A stretch of 64,000 bases of DNA, taken from contig NZ_FNRO01000004.1 of NCBI RefSeq assembly GCF_900107745.1, forward strand, positions 434,001 through 498,000, read 5' to 3'. The notes beneath the pieces were generated by a model. It did no database searches, was not told where the DNA came from, and saw nothing but the letters and a program-made list of their open reading frames with translations. The DNA comes from Variovorax sp. YR216 (GTDB lineage: Bacteria; Pseudomonadota; Gammaproteobacteria; Burkholderiales; Burkholderiaceae_C). Shown piece by piece: positions 52,323-60,343 of this stretch; the stretch's first letter is position 1; each line of letters starts with the position of its first letter. Position numbers and translations under genes: made by a program.

Positions 52323-52347
52323 GGCGCCCCGCTAAGAAAGCCCATCA

Positions 52348-53085
52348 ATGACCACCCCGCCGCGCAAGCCGGCCCCCCCCTCCCACACGAAATCCACCGT
52401 CGACCCGGCGCTGGCCGAACGTTTTCGAATCGCGCGTGGCTGGCTGCACACCGCCCATTTCCTCACCAGCGCCCCGCAACTCGAGCACCTGCCGCAGCTC
52501 GATCTGCCGGAAATCGCCTTCGTCGGCCGCTCCAACGCAGGCAAGTCCACGGCGATCAATACCCTCACGCAGCAGACCCGCCTCGCCTTCGCTTCGAAGA
52601 CGCCCGGGCGGACACAGCACATCAACCTGTTCGGCGTCGGCAAGCAGAAGGTCGACGACGCCGTGCTCGCCGACCTGCCCGGCTACGGCTACGCGGCGGT
52701 TCCGCGCGAAGCCAAGCTGCGCTGGCAGCGCGTGATGGGCAACTACCTGATGACGCGCGAGAACCTGCGCGGCGTCGTGCTGATGTGCGATCCGCGGCAT
52801 GGCCTCACCGAACTCGACGAGATCCTGCTCGAAGTGATCCGGCCGCGGGTGGAACAGGGCCTGAAGTTCCTCGTGCTGCTCACCAAGGCCGACAAGCTCA
52901 CCCGCTCGGAAGGCGCGAAGGTGCTGTCGATCGTGCGACTGCAAGCCGGCGGCGGTGAGGTCAAACTGTTCTCCGCGCTCAAGCAGCAAGGCGTCGACGA
53001 GGCGGCCGAGCTGCTGTGGCGCTGGTGCCATCCGGAGGATGGGGAGCCCGCGAGCACACCTCAGGCGGAAGACGAAGGCCCCTGA
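52348..53085 (+). CDS. engB: Ribosome biogenesis GTPase EngB (YihA/YsxC)
   Basis: 245 residues. G1 is GRSNAGKST (60-68), G2 is in the TPGRTQ loop, G3 is DLPGYGYA, and G4 is TKADK. EngB takes part in 50S subunit assembly. The N-terminus has a Pro/Lys-rich extension of about 20 residues and the C-terminus a short acidic tail. The plus-strand hydrolase gene follows after 72 bp. Confidence 0.95.
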   Translation: MTTPPRKPAPPSHTKSTVDPALAERFRIARGWLHTAHFLTSAPQLEHLPQLDLPEIAFVGRSNAGKSTAINTLTQQTRLAFASKTPGRTQHINLFGVGKQKVDDAVLADLPGYGYAAVPREAKLRWQRVMGNYLMTRENLRGVVLMCDPRHGLTELDEILLEVIRPRVEQGLKFLVLLTKADKLTRSEGAKVLSIVRLQAGGGEVKLFSALKQQGVDEAAELLWRWCHPEDGEPASTPQAEDEGP

Positions 53086-53157
53086 GCGCGCGGCGTCTCC
53101 CTCGCTTTTTCCCCGGATGGACGAGCACATCCACTGACGAGGCATGAAGGAGACACC

Positions 53158-54069
53158 GTGATCGAGACTTTCGCCCGCGAACTGCCCAACGGCATCACCC
53201 TCAGCTGTCGTGCCACCGGCACGCCCGGACGTCCGCTGATGGTGTTCCTGCACGGCTTCCCGGAGGCCGCATTCATCTGGGACGAGTTGCTCGAATACTT
53301 CGCGCGGCCCGAGAACGGCGGCTTCCGCTGCCTCGCGCCCAACCTGCGCGGATTCGAGAAGTCGAGCTCGCCCACCGACGTGGCGGCCTACCGCCCGCAC
53401 CTGCTGGTGCAGGATATCGCCGAACTCGCAGCGAGCGAGAACGTGCCAGGCCGGATCGACGTGCTCGTGGCCCACGACTGGGGCGGCGCATTCGGCTGGG
53501 GCTACGCGAACCAGCACGCCGGTCGACTCGGGAAACTCGTCATCATCAATTCGCCGCACCCCGGCACCTTTGCGCGCGACCTGCTGAACAACCCGGCGCA
53601 ACAGGCAGCGAGCGCCTACATGAACTTCCTCGCGCGGCCCGATGCCGAAGCGCTGCTCTCCGAAGACGACTTCCGGCGCATGTGGACCTTCTTCAACCGG
53701 ATGAAGGCTGGGCCCGACGGCTACGGCTGGCTGACCGAGGCGGTCAAGGACCAGTACCGGGAGGTCTGGCGTGCGGGCCTGACCGGCGCATGCAACCTCT
53801 ACCGCGTCACGCCGCTGAAGCCGGCGATGCCCGGCCAGACCGCGCAGATCCCGGCCTTGCCGAAAGACCGGCTGACGGTCGCCGCGCCCACCCTGGTCCT
53901 GTGGGCACTCGATGACGCAGCGTTGTTGCCGGGCCTGCTGGACGGCCTCGAAGACTATGTGCCGCAACTCGAAGTGCGGAAGGTTCCGGGCGCGACCCAC
54001 TGGATCGTGCACGAGCAACCGGGACTCGTCGCCCGCGAGATCAAGGCCTTCCTCGATCGCGCCAGCTAA
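53158..54069 (+). CDS. Alpha/beta hydrolase, epoxide hydrolase-like
   Basis: 303 residues starting at GTG with GAAGGAGA just upstream. The oxyanion motif is HGFPEAAF, and the nucleophile elbow HDWGG has Asp at D107, as in epoxide hydrolases and haloalkane dehalogenases rather than the serine of esterases. The catalytic His is in GATHWIVHEQPG. The substrate is unknown. It converges on the acyltransferase gene across repeat copy C. Confidence 0.85.
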   Translation: MIETFARELPNGITLSCRATGTPGRPLMVFLHGFPEAAFIWDELLEYFARPENGGFRCLAPNLRGFEKSSSPTDVAAYRPHLLVQDIAELAASENVPGRIDVLVAHDWGGAFGWGYANQHAGRLGKLVIINSPHPGTFARDLLNNPAQQAASAYMNFLARPDAEALLSEDDFRRMWTFFNRMKAGPDGYGWLTEAVKDQYREVWRAGLTGACNLYRVTPLKPAMPGQTAQIPALPKDRLTVAAPTLVLWALDDAALLPGLLDGLEDYVPQLEVRKVPGATHWIVHEQPGLVAREIKAFLDRAS

Positions 54070-54082
54070 CCCAAGAACCAGA

Positions 54083-54176
54083 GACACTGCGGAACCGGCT
54101 TTGCCGGGCCGCCGGTGTCGCCCCCCGGTAGGGGTAAGGCGCGCGCGACACGAAGTGCGCGCAGCCTGGGGGCGAG
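54083..54176. repeat. GC-rich palindromic intergenic repeat, copy C
   Basis: About 94 bp with the same order as copy A: GCGGAACCGGCT and GCCGGGCCGC hairpin, a CCCC-CGGTA-GGGG hairpin, the CGACACGAAGTGCGCG core and AGCCTGGGGGCGAG end. It fills the spacer between the convergent hydrolase and acyltransferase genes. Confidence 0.8.
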
Positions 54177-54177
54177 C

Positions 54178-55062
54178 TCAATACACGGGCGGGGCGCCCT
54201 CGGGGCGCGTCTTGAAGCGCCGGTGCACCCAGTAGTACTGCGAGGGCATGGTGTCGATGTAGCCCTGCAGCCGCTTGTTCATGAGGGCGGTGTCGGCCAT
54301 CAGGTCGTCGGTCGGGAAGTTCGTCCACGCCGGCAGGAGCTCGATCTCGTAGCCGCCCCGGGTGAAGCGCGAGAGCACCGGCACCACGCGCGCCCGACCC
54401 AGCCGGGCAAAGCGCGAGAGCGACGGCATGGTCGCCGCCTGCACCCCGTAGAACGGCACGAACACCGTCTGGTCGCGGCCGAAATCCATGTCGGGGAGCA
54501 GGTACAGGATGCCGCCCTTGCGAAGCCCCGCGACGATCGGCTTGATGCCGTCGACGCGATTCAGGGTCGTCACGTTGCCGAAGCGCCTGCGGCCCTCGCT
54601 GACCCAGGCGTCGATCATCGGATCGCGCTGGGTCGTGTAGATGGTGGTGGAAGGGCGCCGGGTGTGCATCGTCAGCGCCGTGGCCGCGGCATCCAGGGCG
54701 TAGAAGTGAGGCGCGAACAGGATGGTCGGCTCGTGGCCGTTGGCGAGCGCGTCGATTTCGCCCGCCGACCCCACGACCTTCAGCCGGCTGGCCACCACGT
54801 GCTCAGGCGCATGCCAGAGCCAGCTCCGGTCGAGGAACGACTGGGCGGCGTAGACGAAGGTCTCGCGCGCGATGCGCTTGCGCTCGTCGGCCGACTTTTC
54901 GGGAAAGCACACGGCCAGGTTGGCATCGACGACTCGCCGGCGAGGTTTCGCGAGCACGTACAGCAGGTGCCCCATGGCCGCCCCGAAGCCGCGCACCAGA
55001 GGCAGCGGCACATGGGCCAGCGCCCGCATGAATCCGATGCCGAGTCTCGATGTCAGCCTCAT
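54178..55062 (-). CDS. LpxL/HtrB-family acyltransferase, downstream copy
   Basis: 294 residues with an N-terminal membrane segment and the lysophospholipid acyltransferase motif HX4D (APHFYALDAA). Further family segments are DMDFGRDQTVFVPFYG and YYWVHRRFKTRP. It is expected to add a secondary acyl chain to lipid A at the cytoplasmic face of the inner membrane. The ATG at 55062 overlaps the stop of a second acyltransferase gene. Confidence 0.9.
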   Translation of the reverse strand: MRLTSRLGIGFMRALAHVPLPLVRGFGAAMGHLLYVLAKPRRRVVDANLAVCFPEKSADERKRIARETFVYAAQSFLDRSWLWHAPEHVVASRLKVVGSAGEIDALANGHEPTILFAPHFYALDAAATALTMHTRRPSTTIYTTQRDPMIDAWVSEGRRRFGNVTTLNRVDGIKPIVAGLRKGGILYLLPDMDFGRDQTVFVPFYGVQAATMPSLSRFARLGRARVVPVLSRFTRGGYEIELLPAWTNFPTDDLMADTALMNKRLQGYIDTMPSQYYWVHRRFKTRPEGAPPVY

Positions 55063-55949
55063 GCCGCGCCCTTCGGGCGGTCGGCCGTCACGATGTCTTC
55101 GCGCGGCTGCTTGTAGCGCGCGTAGTCCCAGACGTACTGGCCGGGAAGGCTGCGGATCAGTCGCTCGATGCCTTCGTTCATCGCGGTCGCGGCGGCCTCG
55201 GGCGTTGCCTTGGGATCGCTCATCGCCGTGCCGTCGAAGGGCTCGAAACGGATCGCATAGCCCGCGCCACGCGGCAGCCGCTCGCACACGCCCAGGAAGA
55301 CGCGGGCGCCGGTCTGCTGAGCAAGCCGGGGCAGCAGGGTCATCGTGTAGGCAGGACGACCGAAGAATGGCGCCCAGACGCCCTGCCCGAGCGGCGGCAC
55401 CTGGTCCGGCAGGATGCCGGTGTAGCCGCCGCTGCGCAGCGTGCGGATGAGGCCGCGCACACCGGCCACGGTCGTGGGCAAGGTCTGCAGGCCCGGGCGG
55501 TCGCGCGAGCCGGCGATCAGGTCCGCCATGAACTGCTTGCGCGCGGGGCGGAAGAGCGCCGTGATCGGGCCGTAGGTCTCGAAGAACCGTTCGCCCACCG
55601 CCTGCCCGAAGGTCTCCCAGCTGCCCAGGTGCGGCGACACGAGAATCACGCCCTTTCGTGCCGCGAGCGCGGCCTCGAAGGCCTCGATGCCGTCCCATCG
55701 CACGATGTGCGGGAGCAGGCTCTGCCCATGGGGCCGCGACCAGACGAGCGGAAGCTCCCCCACCATCTTGCCCGCCGCGGCAATCGCCGGGCGGTACTGC
55801 TCCGGCGTGAAGCCGGCCGCTTCGGCGTTTTGCTTGAAGCGCCTGCGGTAGTCCGGCGCCATCCACCAGACCAGCCACCCGATGCAGCCGCCGACCGCAT
55901 GCATCCAGGGCAGCGGCACGCGCGCGAGCAATCGAAACAAAGTGATCAT
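55059..55949 (-). CDS. LpxL/HtrB-family acyltransferase, upstream copy
   Basis: 296 residues from the ATG at 55949 (MITLFRLLARVPL). An N-terminal membrane segment is followed by the HX4E form of the catalytic motif (SPHLGSWE), then LPDQVPPLGQGVWAPFFG and YVWDYARYKQP near the C-terminus. It is paralogous to the next gene; the two may be the LpxL- and LpxM-like steps, but which is which is not readable. Divergent from the metK riboswitch region. Confidence 0.9.
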   Translation of the reverse strand: MITLFRLLARVPLPWMHAVGGCIGWLVWWMAPDYRRRFKQNAEAAGFTPEQYRPAIAAAGKMVGELPLVWSRPHGQSLLPHIVRWDGIEAFEAALAARKGVILVSPHLGSWETFGQAVGERFFETYGPITALFRPARKQFMADLIAGSRDRPGLQTLPTTVAGVRGLIRTLRSGGYTGILPDQVPPLGQGVWAPFFGRPAYTMTLLPRLAQQTGARVFLGVCERLPRGAGYAIRFEPFDGTAMSDPKATPEAAATAMNEGIERLIRSLPGQYVWDYARYKQPREDIVTADRPKGAA

Positions 55950-56012
55950 CGAAGCAGGGGGTGAAAAGATGGCGCGCACGCAACAAAGGGCGCGGCTCGA
56001 ATAGAATACGAA

Positions 56013-56068
56013 TTGTCGCCGAGTTATGGAACTACTTGCAGGGCGACGTTAAACCCAACTGCTAAAGC
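56013..56068 (+). ncRNA. SAM-II (SAM-alpha) riboswitch upstream of metK
   Basis: P1 pairs GTCGCC (56015-56020) with GGCGAC (56042-56047). The loop contains AGTT (56022-56025) that can pair with AACT (56057-56060) as the pseudoknot, and the conserved tracts CTTGCAGG, CGTTAAAC and GCTAAAGC are in the expected order. A TAGAAT -10-like hexamer is at 56002-56007. It lies 62 bp before the metK ATG, a SAM-synthesis gene. The match to the SAM-II consensus is from memory. Confidence 0.85.
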
Positions 56069-56130
56069 GTTCGCCAAAGCTCCATGAGGCTGGCAACGCG
56101 CCAACCAACTTATTTTTGGAGTTTTCTCGA

Positions 56131-57312
56131 ATGGCGAACGACTTTCTCTTCACCTCCGAATCGGTTTCCGAAGGCCATCCCGACAAGGTGGCCGACCAGA
56201 TCTCGGACGCAATCCTCGACGCGATCTTTGCCCAGGACCCCCGCTCGCGCGTTGCTGCGGAGACTCTGACCAACACGGGTCTCGTCGTCCTGGCCGGTGA
56301 AATCACCACCAACGCGCACGTCGACTACATCCAGGTCGCGCGCGACACCATCAAGCGCATCGGCTACGACAACACCGACTACGGCATCGACTACAAGGGC
56401 TGCGCGGTCATGGTCTGCTACGACAAGCAGTCCAACGACATCGCGCAGGGCGTGGACCACGCGAGCGACGACCACCTGAACACCGGCGCCGGCGACCAGG
56501 GCCTGATGTTCGGCTACGCCTGCGACGAGACGCCCGAACTGATGCCCGCGCCGATCTACTACGCGCACCGCCTCGTCGAGCGCCAGGCCCAGCTGCGCAA
56601 GGACGGCCGCCTGCCGTTCCTGCGTCCGGACGCCAAGAGCCAGGTCACGATGCGCTACGTCGACGGCAAGCCGCACAGCATCGACACCGTGGTGCTCTCC
56701 ACGCAACACCACCCCGACCAGAGCGAGACGCCGACCAAGATGAAGTCCTCGTTCGTCGAAGCCGTCGTCGAGGAAATCATCAAGCCGGTGCTCCCCAAGG
56801 AGTGGCTGAAGGAAACCAAGTACCTGATCAACCCGACCGGCCGCTTCGTCATTGGCGGTCCGCAAGGTGATTGCGGTCTCACCGGCCGCAAGATCATCGT
56901 CGACACCTACGGCGGCGCCTGCCCGCACGGCGGCGGCGCGTTCTCGGGCAAGGACCCGAGCAAGGTCGACCGCTCGGCCGCCTACGCGGCGCGCTACGTC
57001 GCCAAGAACATCGTCGCCGCGGGCCTCGCGCGTCAGTGCCAGATCCAGGTTGCCTACGCGATCGGCGTGGCCCGCCCGATGAACGTGACGGTCTACACCG
57101 AAGGCACGGGCGTCATCTCCGACGAGAAGATCGCCGAGCTGGTGCAGGAGCACTTCGACCTGCGCCCGAAGGGCATCATCCAGATGCTCGACCTGCTGCG
57201 CCCGATCTACAGCAAGACCGCTGCCTACGGCCACTTCGGCCGCGAAGAGCCCGAGTTCACCTGGGAGCGCACGGACAAGGCTGCCGTCCTGCGCGCCGCC
57301 GCCGGTCTCTGA
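56131..57312 (+). CDS. metK: S-adenosylmethionine synthetase MetK
   Basis: 393 residues. Signature segments are [11 protein letters not shown] near the N-terminus, [12 protein letters not shown] and [17 protein letters not shown]. It makes SAM from methionine and ATP as a tetramer. The ATG at 56131 ([11 protein letters not shown]) has GGAG 10 bases upstream; the frame's earlier start is not supported. Expression is probably controlled by the SAM-II element and the pairing of GGAGTT with AGCTCC upstream. Confidence 0.98.
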   Translation: MANDFLFTSESVSEGHPDKVADQISDAILDAIFAQDPRSRVAAETLTNTGLVVLAGEITTNAHVDYIQVARDTIKRIGYDNTDYGIDYKGCAVMVCYDKQSNDIAQGVDHASDDHLNTGAGDQGLMFGYACDETPELMPAPIYYAHRLVERQAQLRKDGRLPFLRPDAKSQVTMRYVDGKPHSIDTVVLSTQHHPDQSETPTKMKSSFVEAVVEEIIKPVLPKEWLKETKYLINPTGRFVIGGPQGDCGLTGRKIIVDTYGGACPHGGGAFSGKDPSKVDRSAAYAARYVAKNIVAAGLARQCQIQVAYAIGVARPMNVTVYTEGTGVISDEKIAELVQEHFDLRPKGIIQMLDLLRPIYSKTAAYGHFGREEPEFTWERTDKAAVLRAAAGL

Positions 57313-57350
57313 CGCGATCTGCGTTCGGCCTCACAAAGGCTGAAGCCCGA

Positions 57351-57386
57351 AGCCTGTAGATGCTGCGGCATCCACAGGCTTTTTTC
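57351..57386 (+). terminator. Rho-independent terminator after metK
   Basis: AGCCTGT (57351-57357) pairs with ACAGGCT (57374-57380), continued by GATGC/GCATC around a TGCG tetraloop, and is followed by TTTTTC. It lies 39 bp after the metK stop. Confidence 0.92.
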
Positions 57387-57394
57387 ATGGGGGC

Positions 57395-58027
57395 TCAGGC
57401 GCTGCCGGACAGCATCTCCTCCACCTCTTCGTCACGGGTCTGCGTGAAGTCCTCGTACCACAGGCCCACCGCGCGAAAGTGCTCGGGCGTGTAGAGGCAG
57501 ACCACCTCGTCGGCCAGCGCGCCCACGCTCTGGACGGCCTCGGCCGAGGCCACCGGCACGGCGACCACGACGCGAGCCGGGCTGGCCGCTCGCGCCGCCT
57601 TGACCGCAGCGCTCATGGTCGCGCCGGTCGCCAGGCCGTCGTCGACAAGGATCACGACCCGTCCAGCCATCTCGAGCGGCGGACGGCCCGCGCGATAGCG
57701 GCGTTCGCGCCGCTCCAGCTCGGCCTGTTCGCGTGCCACGACGGCTTCGATCTGTCGGTCCGACACCGGCCAGCCCCCCTCCATCTCGCTCATCACGCGA
57801 ATGCCGCCCGACGCGATCGCGCCCATCGCGAACTCCTCCTGGCCCGGAAAGCCCAGCTTGCGCACCACGAGCACATCGAGCGGCGCACCGAGCGCATGCG
57901 CCACTTCCCACGCCACCGGCACGCCGCCACGCGGCAAGGCCAGCACCAGCACCTCGGACCGCCCGCGCCAGGCATCGAGCGCCTTGGCGAGCCGGCGGCC
58001 AGCATCACGCCGATCCTTGTATTGCAT
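57395..58027 (-). CDS. Phosphoribosyltransferase-family protein
   Basis: 210 residues. The PRPP-binding loop is VILVDDGLATGATM, with a conserved ALPRGGVPVAWE segment in the first third. It belongs to the group annotated as phosphoribosyltransferase domain proteins of unknown substrate. The ATG at 58027 has AAGGAG upstream; the longer frame overlaps the TonB receptor gene. The receptor stop is 22 bp upstream, so the two may share a message. Confidence 0.82.
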   Translation of the reverse strand: MQYKDRRDAGRRLAKALDAWRGRSEVLVLALPRGGVPVAWEVAHALGAPLDVLVVRKLGFPGQEEFAMGAIASGGIRVMSEMEGGWPVSDRQIEAVVAREQAELERRERRYRAGRPPLEMAGRVVILVDDGLATGATMSAAVKAARAASPARVVVAVPVASAEAVQSVGALADEVVCLYTPEHFRAVGLWYEDFTQTRDEEVEEMLSGSA

Positions 58028-58049
58028 CCGAACTCCTTGCGGCCGAAAT

Positions 58050-60161
58050 TCAGAAACGATAGGCCCCACTCATCCCGACCGTCCAGTTACGCCCCGGCGC
58101 CGGCTCGAAGTAGCGGGCATTGCCCTCGTTGACGATGACCGAGCCGATGTAGCGCTTGTCGAACAGGTTGTCGACGCGCGCAAAGGCATTGAATTCCCAG
58201 CGATCCCAGCGCTTCAGGTAGCCGGCGAAAAGCGCAACCACACCATAGCCCGGCGCGCTGACCGTGTTGCGATCATTGGCTTCGATATTGGAGGCGGCGC
58301 GCAGTTCGGTGCCGGCGCGCCAGCCTTCCGGCGGCACCCAGCCGTAGGAGGCGAACAGCATCTGCGACGCGATGCCGGGGATGCGGTTGCCGCCCGGCAC
58401 GAAGCTGCTCGCGGTGCAAGGCAGCGTCCCGCAGAACGGGTCGCTGTAGCGCGCGTCGAGCCAGGTGTAGGCGACCTGCGTGCGCCAGTGGTTCTCGGTT
58501 TCATGCTGCCAGGCCAGCTCGAAGCCTTCGCGCCTGGTCCGGCCGGCATTCTGGTAAGTCGCGCGGCCGCCGACGTTGGTGGCGGTCACGATCTCGTCGT
58601 CGGTGCGGGTTTCGAACACCGCGGCGGTCAGCAGGCCGCCGGCGAGCCGCGCCTTGGCGCCCACCTCGACGCTGTCGTTGGTGGCGGGCTGCAGCGCGAA
58701 GTTCAGACCGCCCTGGCCGTCGGGCCGATACGAAAGCTCGTTCAGCGTCGGCGTCTCGAAGCCCCGGCCCACCGAGGTGTAGAACGCGAGATCGCGCGAG
58801 GCCTCGTAGCGCAGCGATGCCACCGGCAGTGTCTTTTCGTAGCGGGCGCTCCCGCTGTCGTTCCGGTTCGCACCGACGATGTAGTGGTCCTGCGAATCGA
58901 AATCGACCTTGCTGCGGCGCACACCGACTTCGAGCGCCCACTGGTCGGCGAACTTCCAGTTGGCCTGCGCGTAGGGGTCGACGTTGTAGACCTTGTTGAT
59001 CTCGTTGCGGCGAAGGCGGCCCTGCACGCCGAGGATCGGGTTGGCGACGCTTCCGATGTAGTTCTCGTAGCCGGTGCGATGCTCGCGCAGGTCGTCGTAG
59101 CCCAGGCCCGCGACCACCTCGAAGGGCCGATCGGCCAGCGTCATCTGCGAGGTCCATCGCAGGTCGGCGCCGCCATAGTCGCGGTCGAGGCCGATCACGC
59201 CGCCGGCGCTCGTCGGGCTCACCTGCGCCGAGGGCGGAATGGCCTGGAACTGCGTCGTCTTGCGCTCGCCGGTATAGAGCATCAGCCGCAGCGCGTTCGC
59301 GGAATCGATGCGGCGCTCGTACAGCAGGCCGCCCTGCGTCTGGTCCACGGTCTTGCGGGTGTTGAATTGCGTCGCGATCGCGGCGCTGCGCGGATTGAGG
59401 GCGTACTGGTCGGCCGTGAGCCCCAGCGGGTCCTGCGCGTTGATGTTCAAGCTGTTGGCGATCAGCGTGAGCCGGCTGCCATCGTCGAGCGAGAAGCCCA
59501 TCTTGCCGTTGACGATGTTGCGCTGCGCCTCGCTGTGGTCACGATAGCCATCGGTGGAGAAGTGGCTGCCGCTCAGCAGGTAGTCCACCGCGCCCGACGA
59601 TCCGCTCACCTGCGAGCTGATGCGGCTGGTGCCGAAGCTGCCCCCGGCCATCGAGAAGCCGAGCCGCGGCGGCCCCTCGCCGGTCTCGGTGAACGACTGA
59701 ACCACGCCGCCCGACGAGTTGCCATAGAGGGCGGAGAAAGGCCCGCGCATCACCTCGACGCGATCGAGCGAGCCGATGTCGATATTGGAGGTCTGCCCCT
59801 GGCCGTCCGGCATGGTCGCGGGGATGCCGTCGACATAGAGCCGAACACCGCGCACCCCGAAGGTCGAACGCGCACCGAAGCCGCGGATCGACAGCTGCAG
59901 GTCCTGCGCGTAGTTCTGCCGGTTCTGGATCTGCAGTCCCGGCACCGGCCCGAGGCCTTCGGAGAGATTGACGCCGAGTCGGCTGTCGCGGATGTCGTCG
60001 CCCTCCACCCGATCGACCGATCCGGCCACATCGAAGGCTGGCGCAGGACCTCGCGGGGTGGTGACGGTGACTTCGGTCAGCGTGGGCGCCGCGACCTGCG
60101 CCCAGACCCCGGGCGATGCTGCGAGCAGAAGACAGGCCGACGCGACGACGGTTTTTTTCAT
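58050..60161 (-). CDS. TonB-dependent outer-membrane receptor
   Basis: 703 residues. A signal peptide ends near GVWA; the plug domain follows with SIRGFGARSTFGVRGVRLYVDGIPATMPDGQG and VEVMRGPFSALYGNSSGG; and a beta-barrel ends with APGRNWTVGMSGAYRF and terminal Phe. It imports a ligand, probably a siderophore or similar chelate, using TonB energy. No sigma-factor signalling extension is seen and no Fur box could be confirmed. The 182-bp spacer to the divergent lipoprotein gene (60162-60343) contains no supported gene. Confidence 0.94.
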   Translation of the reverse strand: MKKTVVASACLLLAASPGVWAQVAAPTLTEVTVTTPRGPAPAFDVAGSVDRVEGDDIRDSRLGVNLSEGLGPVPGLQIQNRQNYAQDLQLSIRGFGARSTFGVRGVRLYVDGIPATMPDGQGQTSNIDIGSLDRVEVMRGPFSALYGNSSGGVVQSFTETGEGPPRLGFSMAGGSFGTSRISSQVSGSSGAVDYLLSGSHFSTDGYRDHSEAQRNIVNGKMGFSLDDGSRLTLIANSLNINAQDPLGLTADQYALNPRSAAIATQFNTRKTVDQTQGGLLYERRIDSANALRLMLYTGERKTTQFQAIPPSAQVSPTSAGGVIGLDRDYGGADLRWTSQMTLADRPFEVVAGLGYDDLREHRTGYENYIGSVANPILGVQGRLRRNEINKVYNVDPYAQANWKFADQWALEVGVRRSKVDFDSQDHYIVGANRNDSGSARYEKTLPVASLRYEASRDLAFYTSVGRGFETPTLNELSYRPDGQGGLNFALQPATNDSVEVGAKARLAGGLLTAAVFETRTDDEIVTATNVGGRATYQNAGRTRREGFELAWQHETENHWRTQVAYTWLDARYSDPFCGTLPCTASSFVPGGNRIPGIASQMLFASYGWVPPEGWRAGTELRAASNIEANDRNTVSAPGYGVVALFAGYLKRWDRWEFNAFARVDNLFDKRYIGSVIVNEGNARYFEPAPGRNWTVGMSGAYRF

Positions 60162-60343
60162 CGCCGCGATTCTGCGGGGACGCGCCGCGTCGCGGTGGGG
60201 GGACTGACCCTAGGAATGCGCCGAGCGCCGACACCATCCGAACCAGATGCCGACACCGACCGGAATGCCGAGCGAGAAGTGGTTGCGATGAGTGGACCTA
60301 TTGCCGGCCAGCTACGATCCCCGCGCCAAACCTCCGGCGAGCC

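Noticed and set aside
56013..56068. SAH riboswitch as an alternative for the metK leader
   Set aside because: The conserved tracts match SAM-II order (CTTGCAG, CGTTAAAC, GCTAAAGC) and not the SAH class; the downstream gene makes SAM.
60162..60343. Possible cobalamin or other riboswitch before the TonB receptor, or a short membrane peptide on the minus strand
   Set aside because: I could not find the conserved riboswitch tracts, and the hydrophobic frame of about 33 codons has no start codon or ribosome site.
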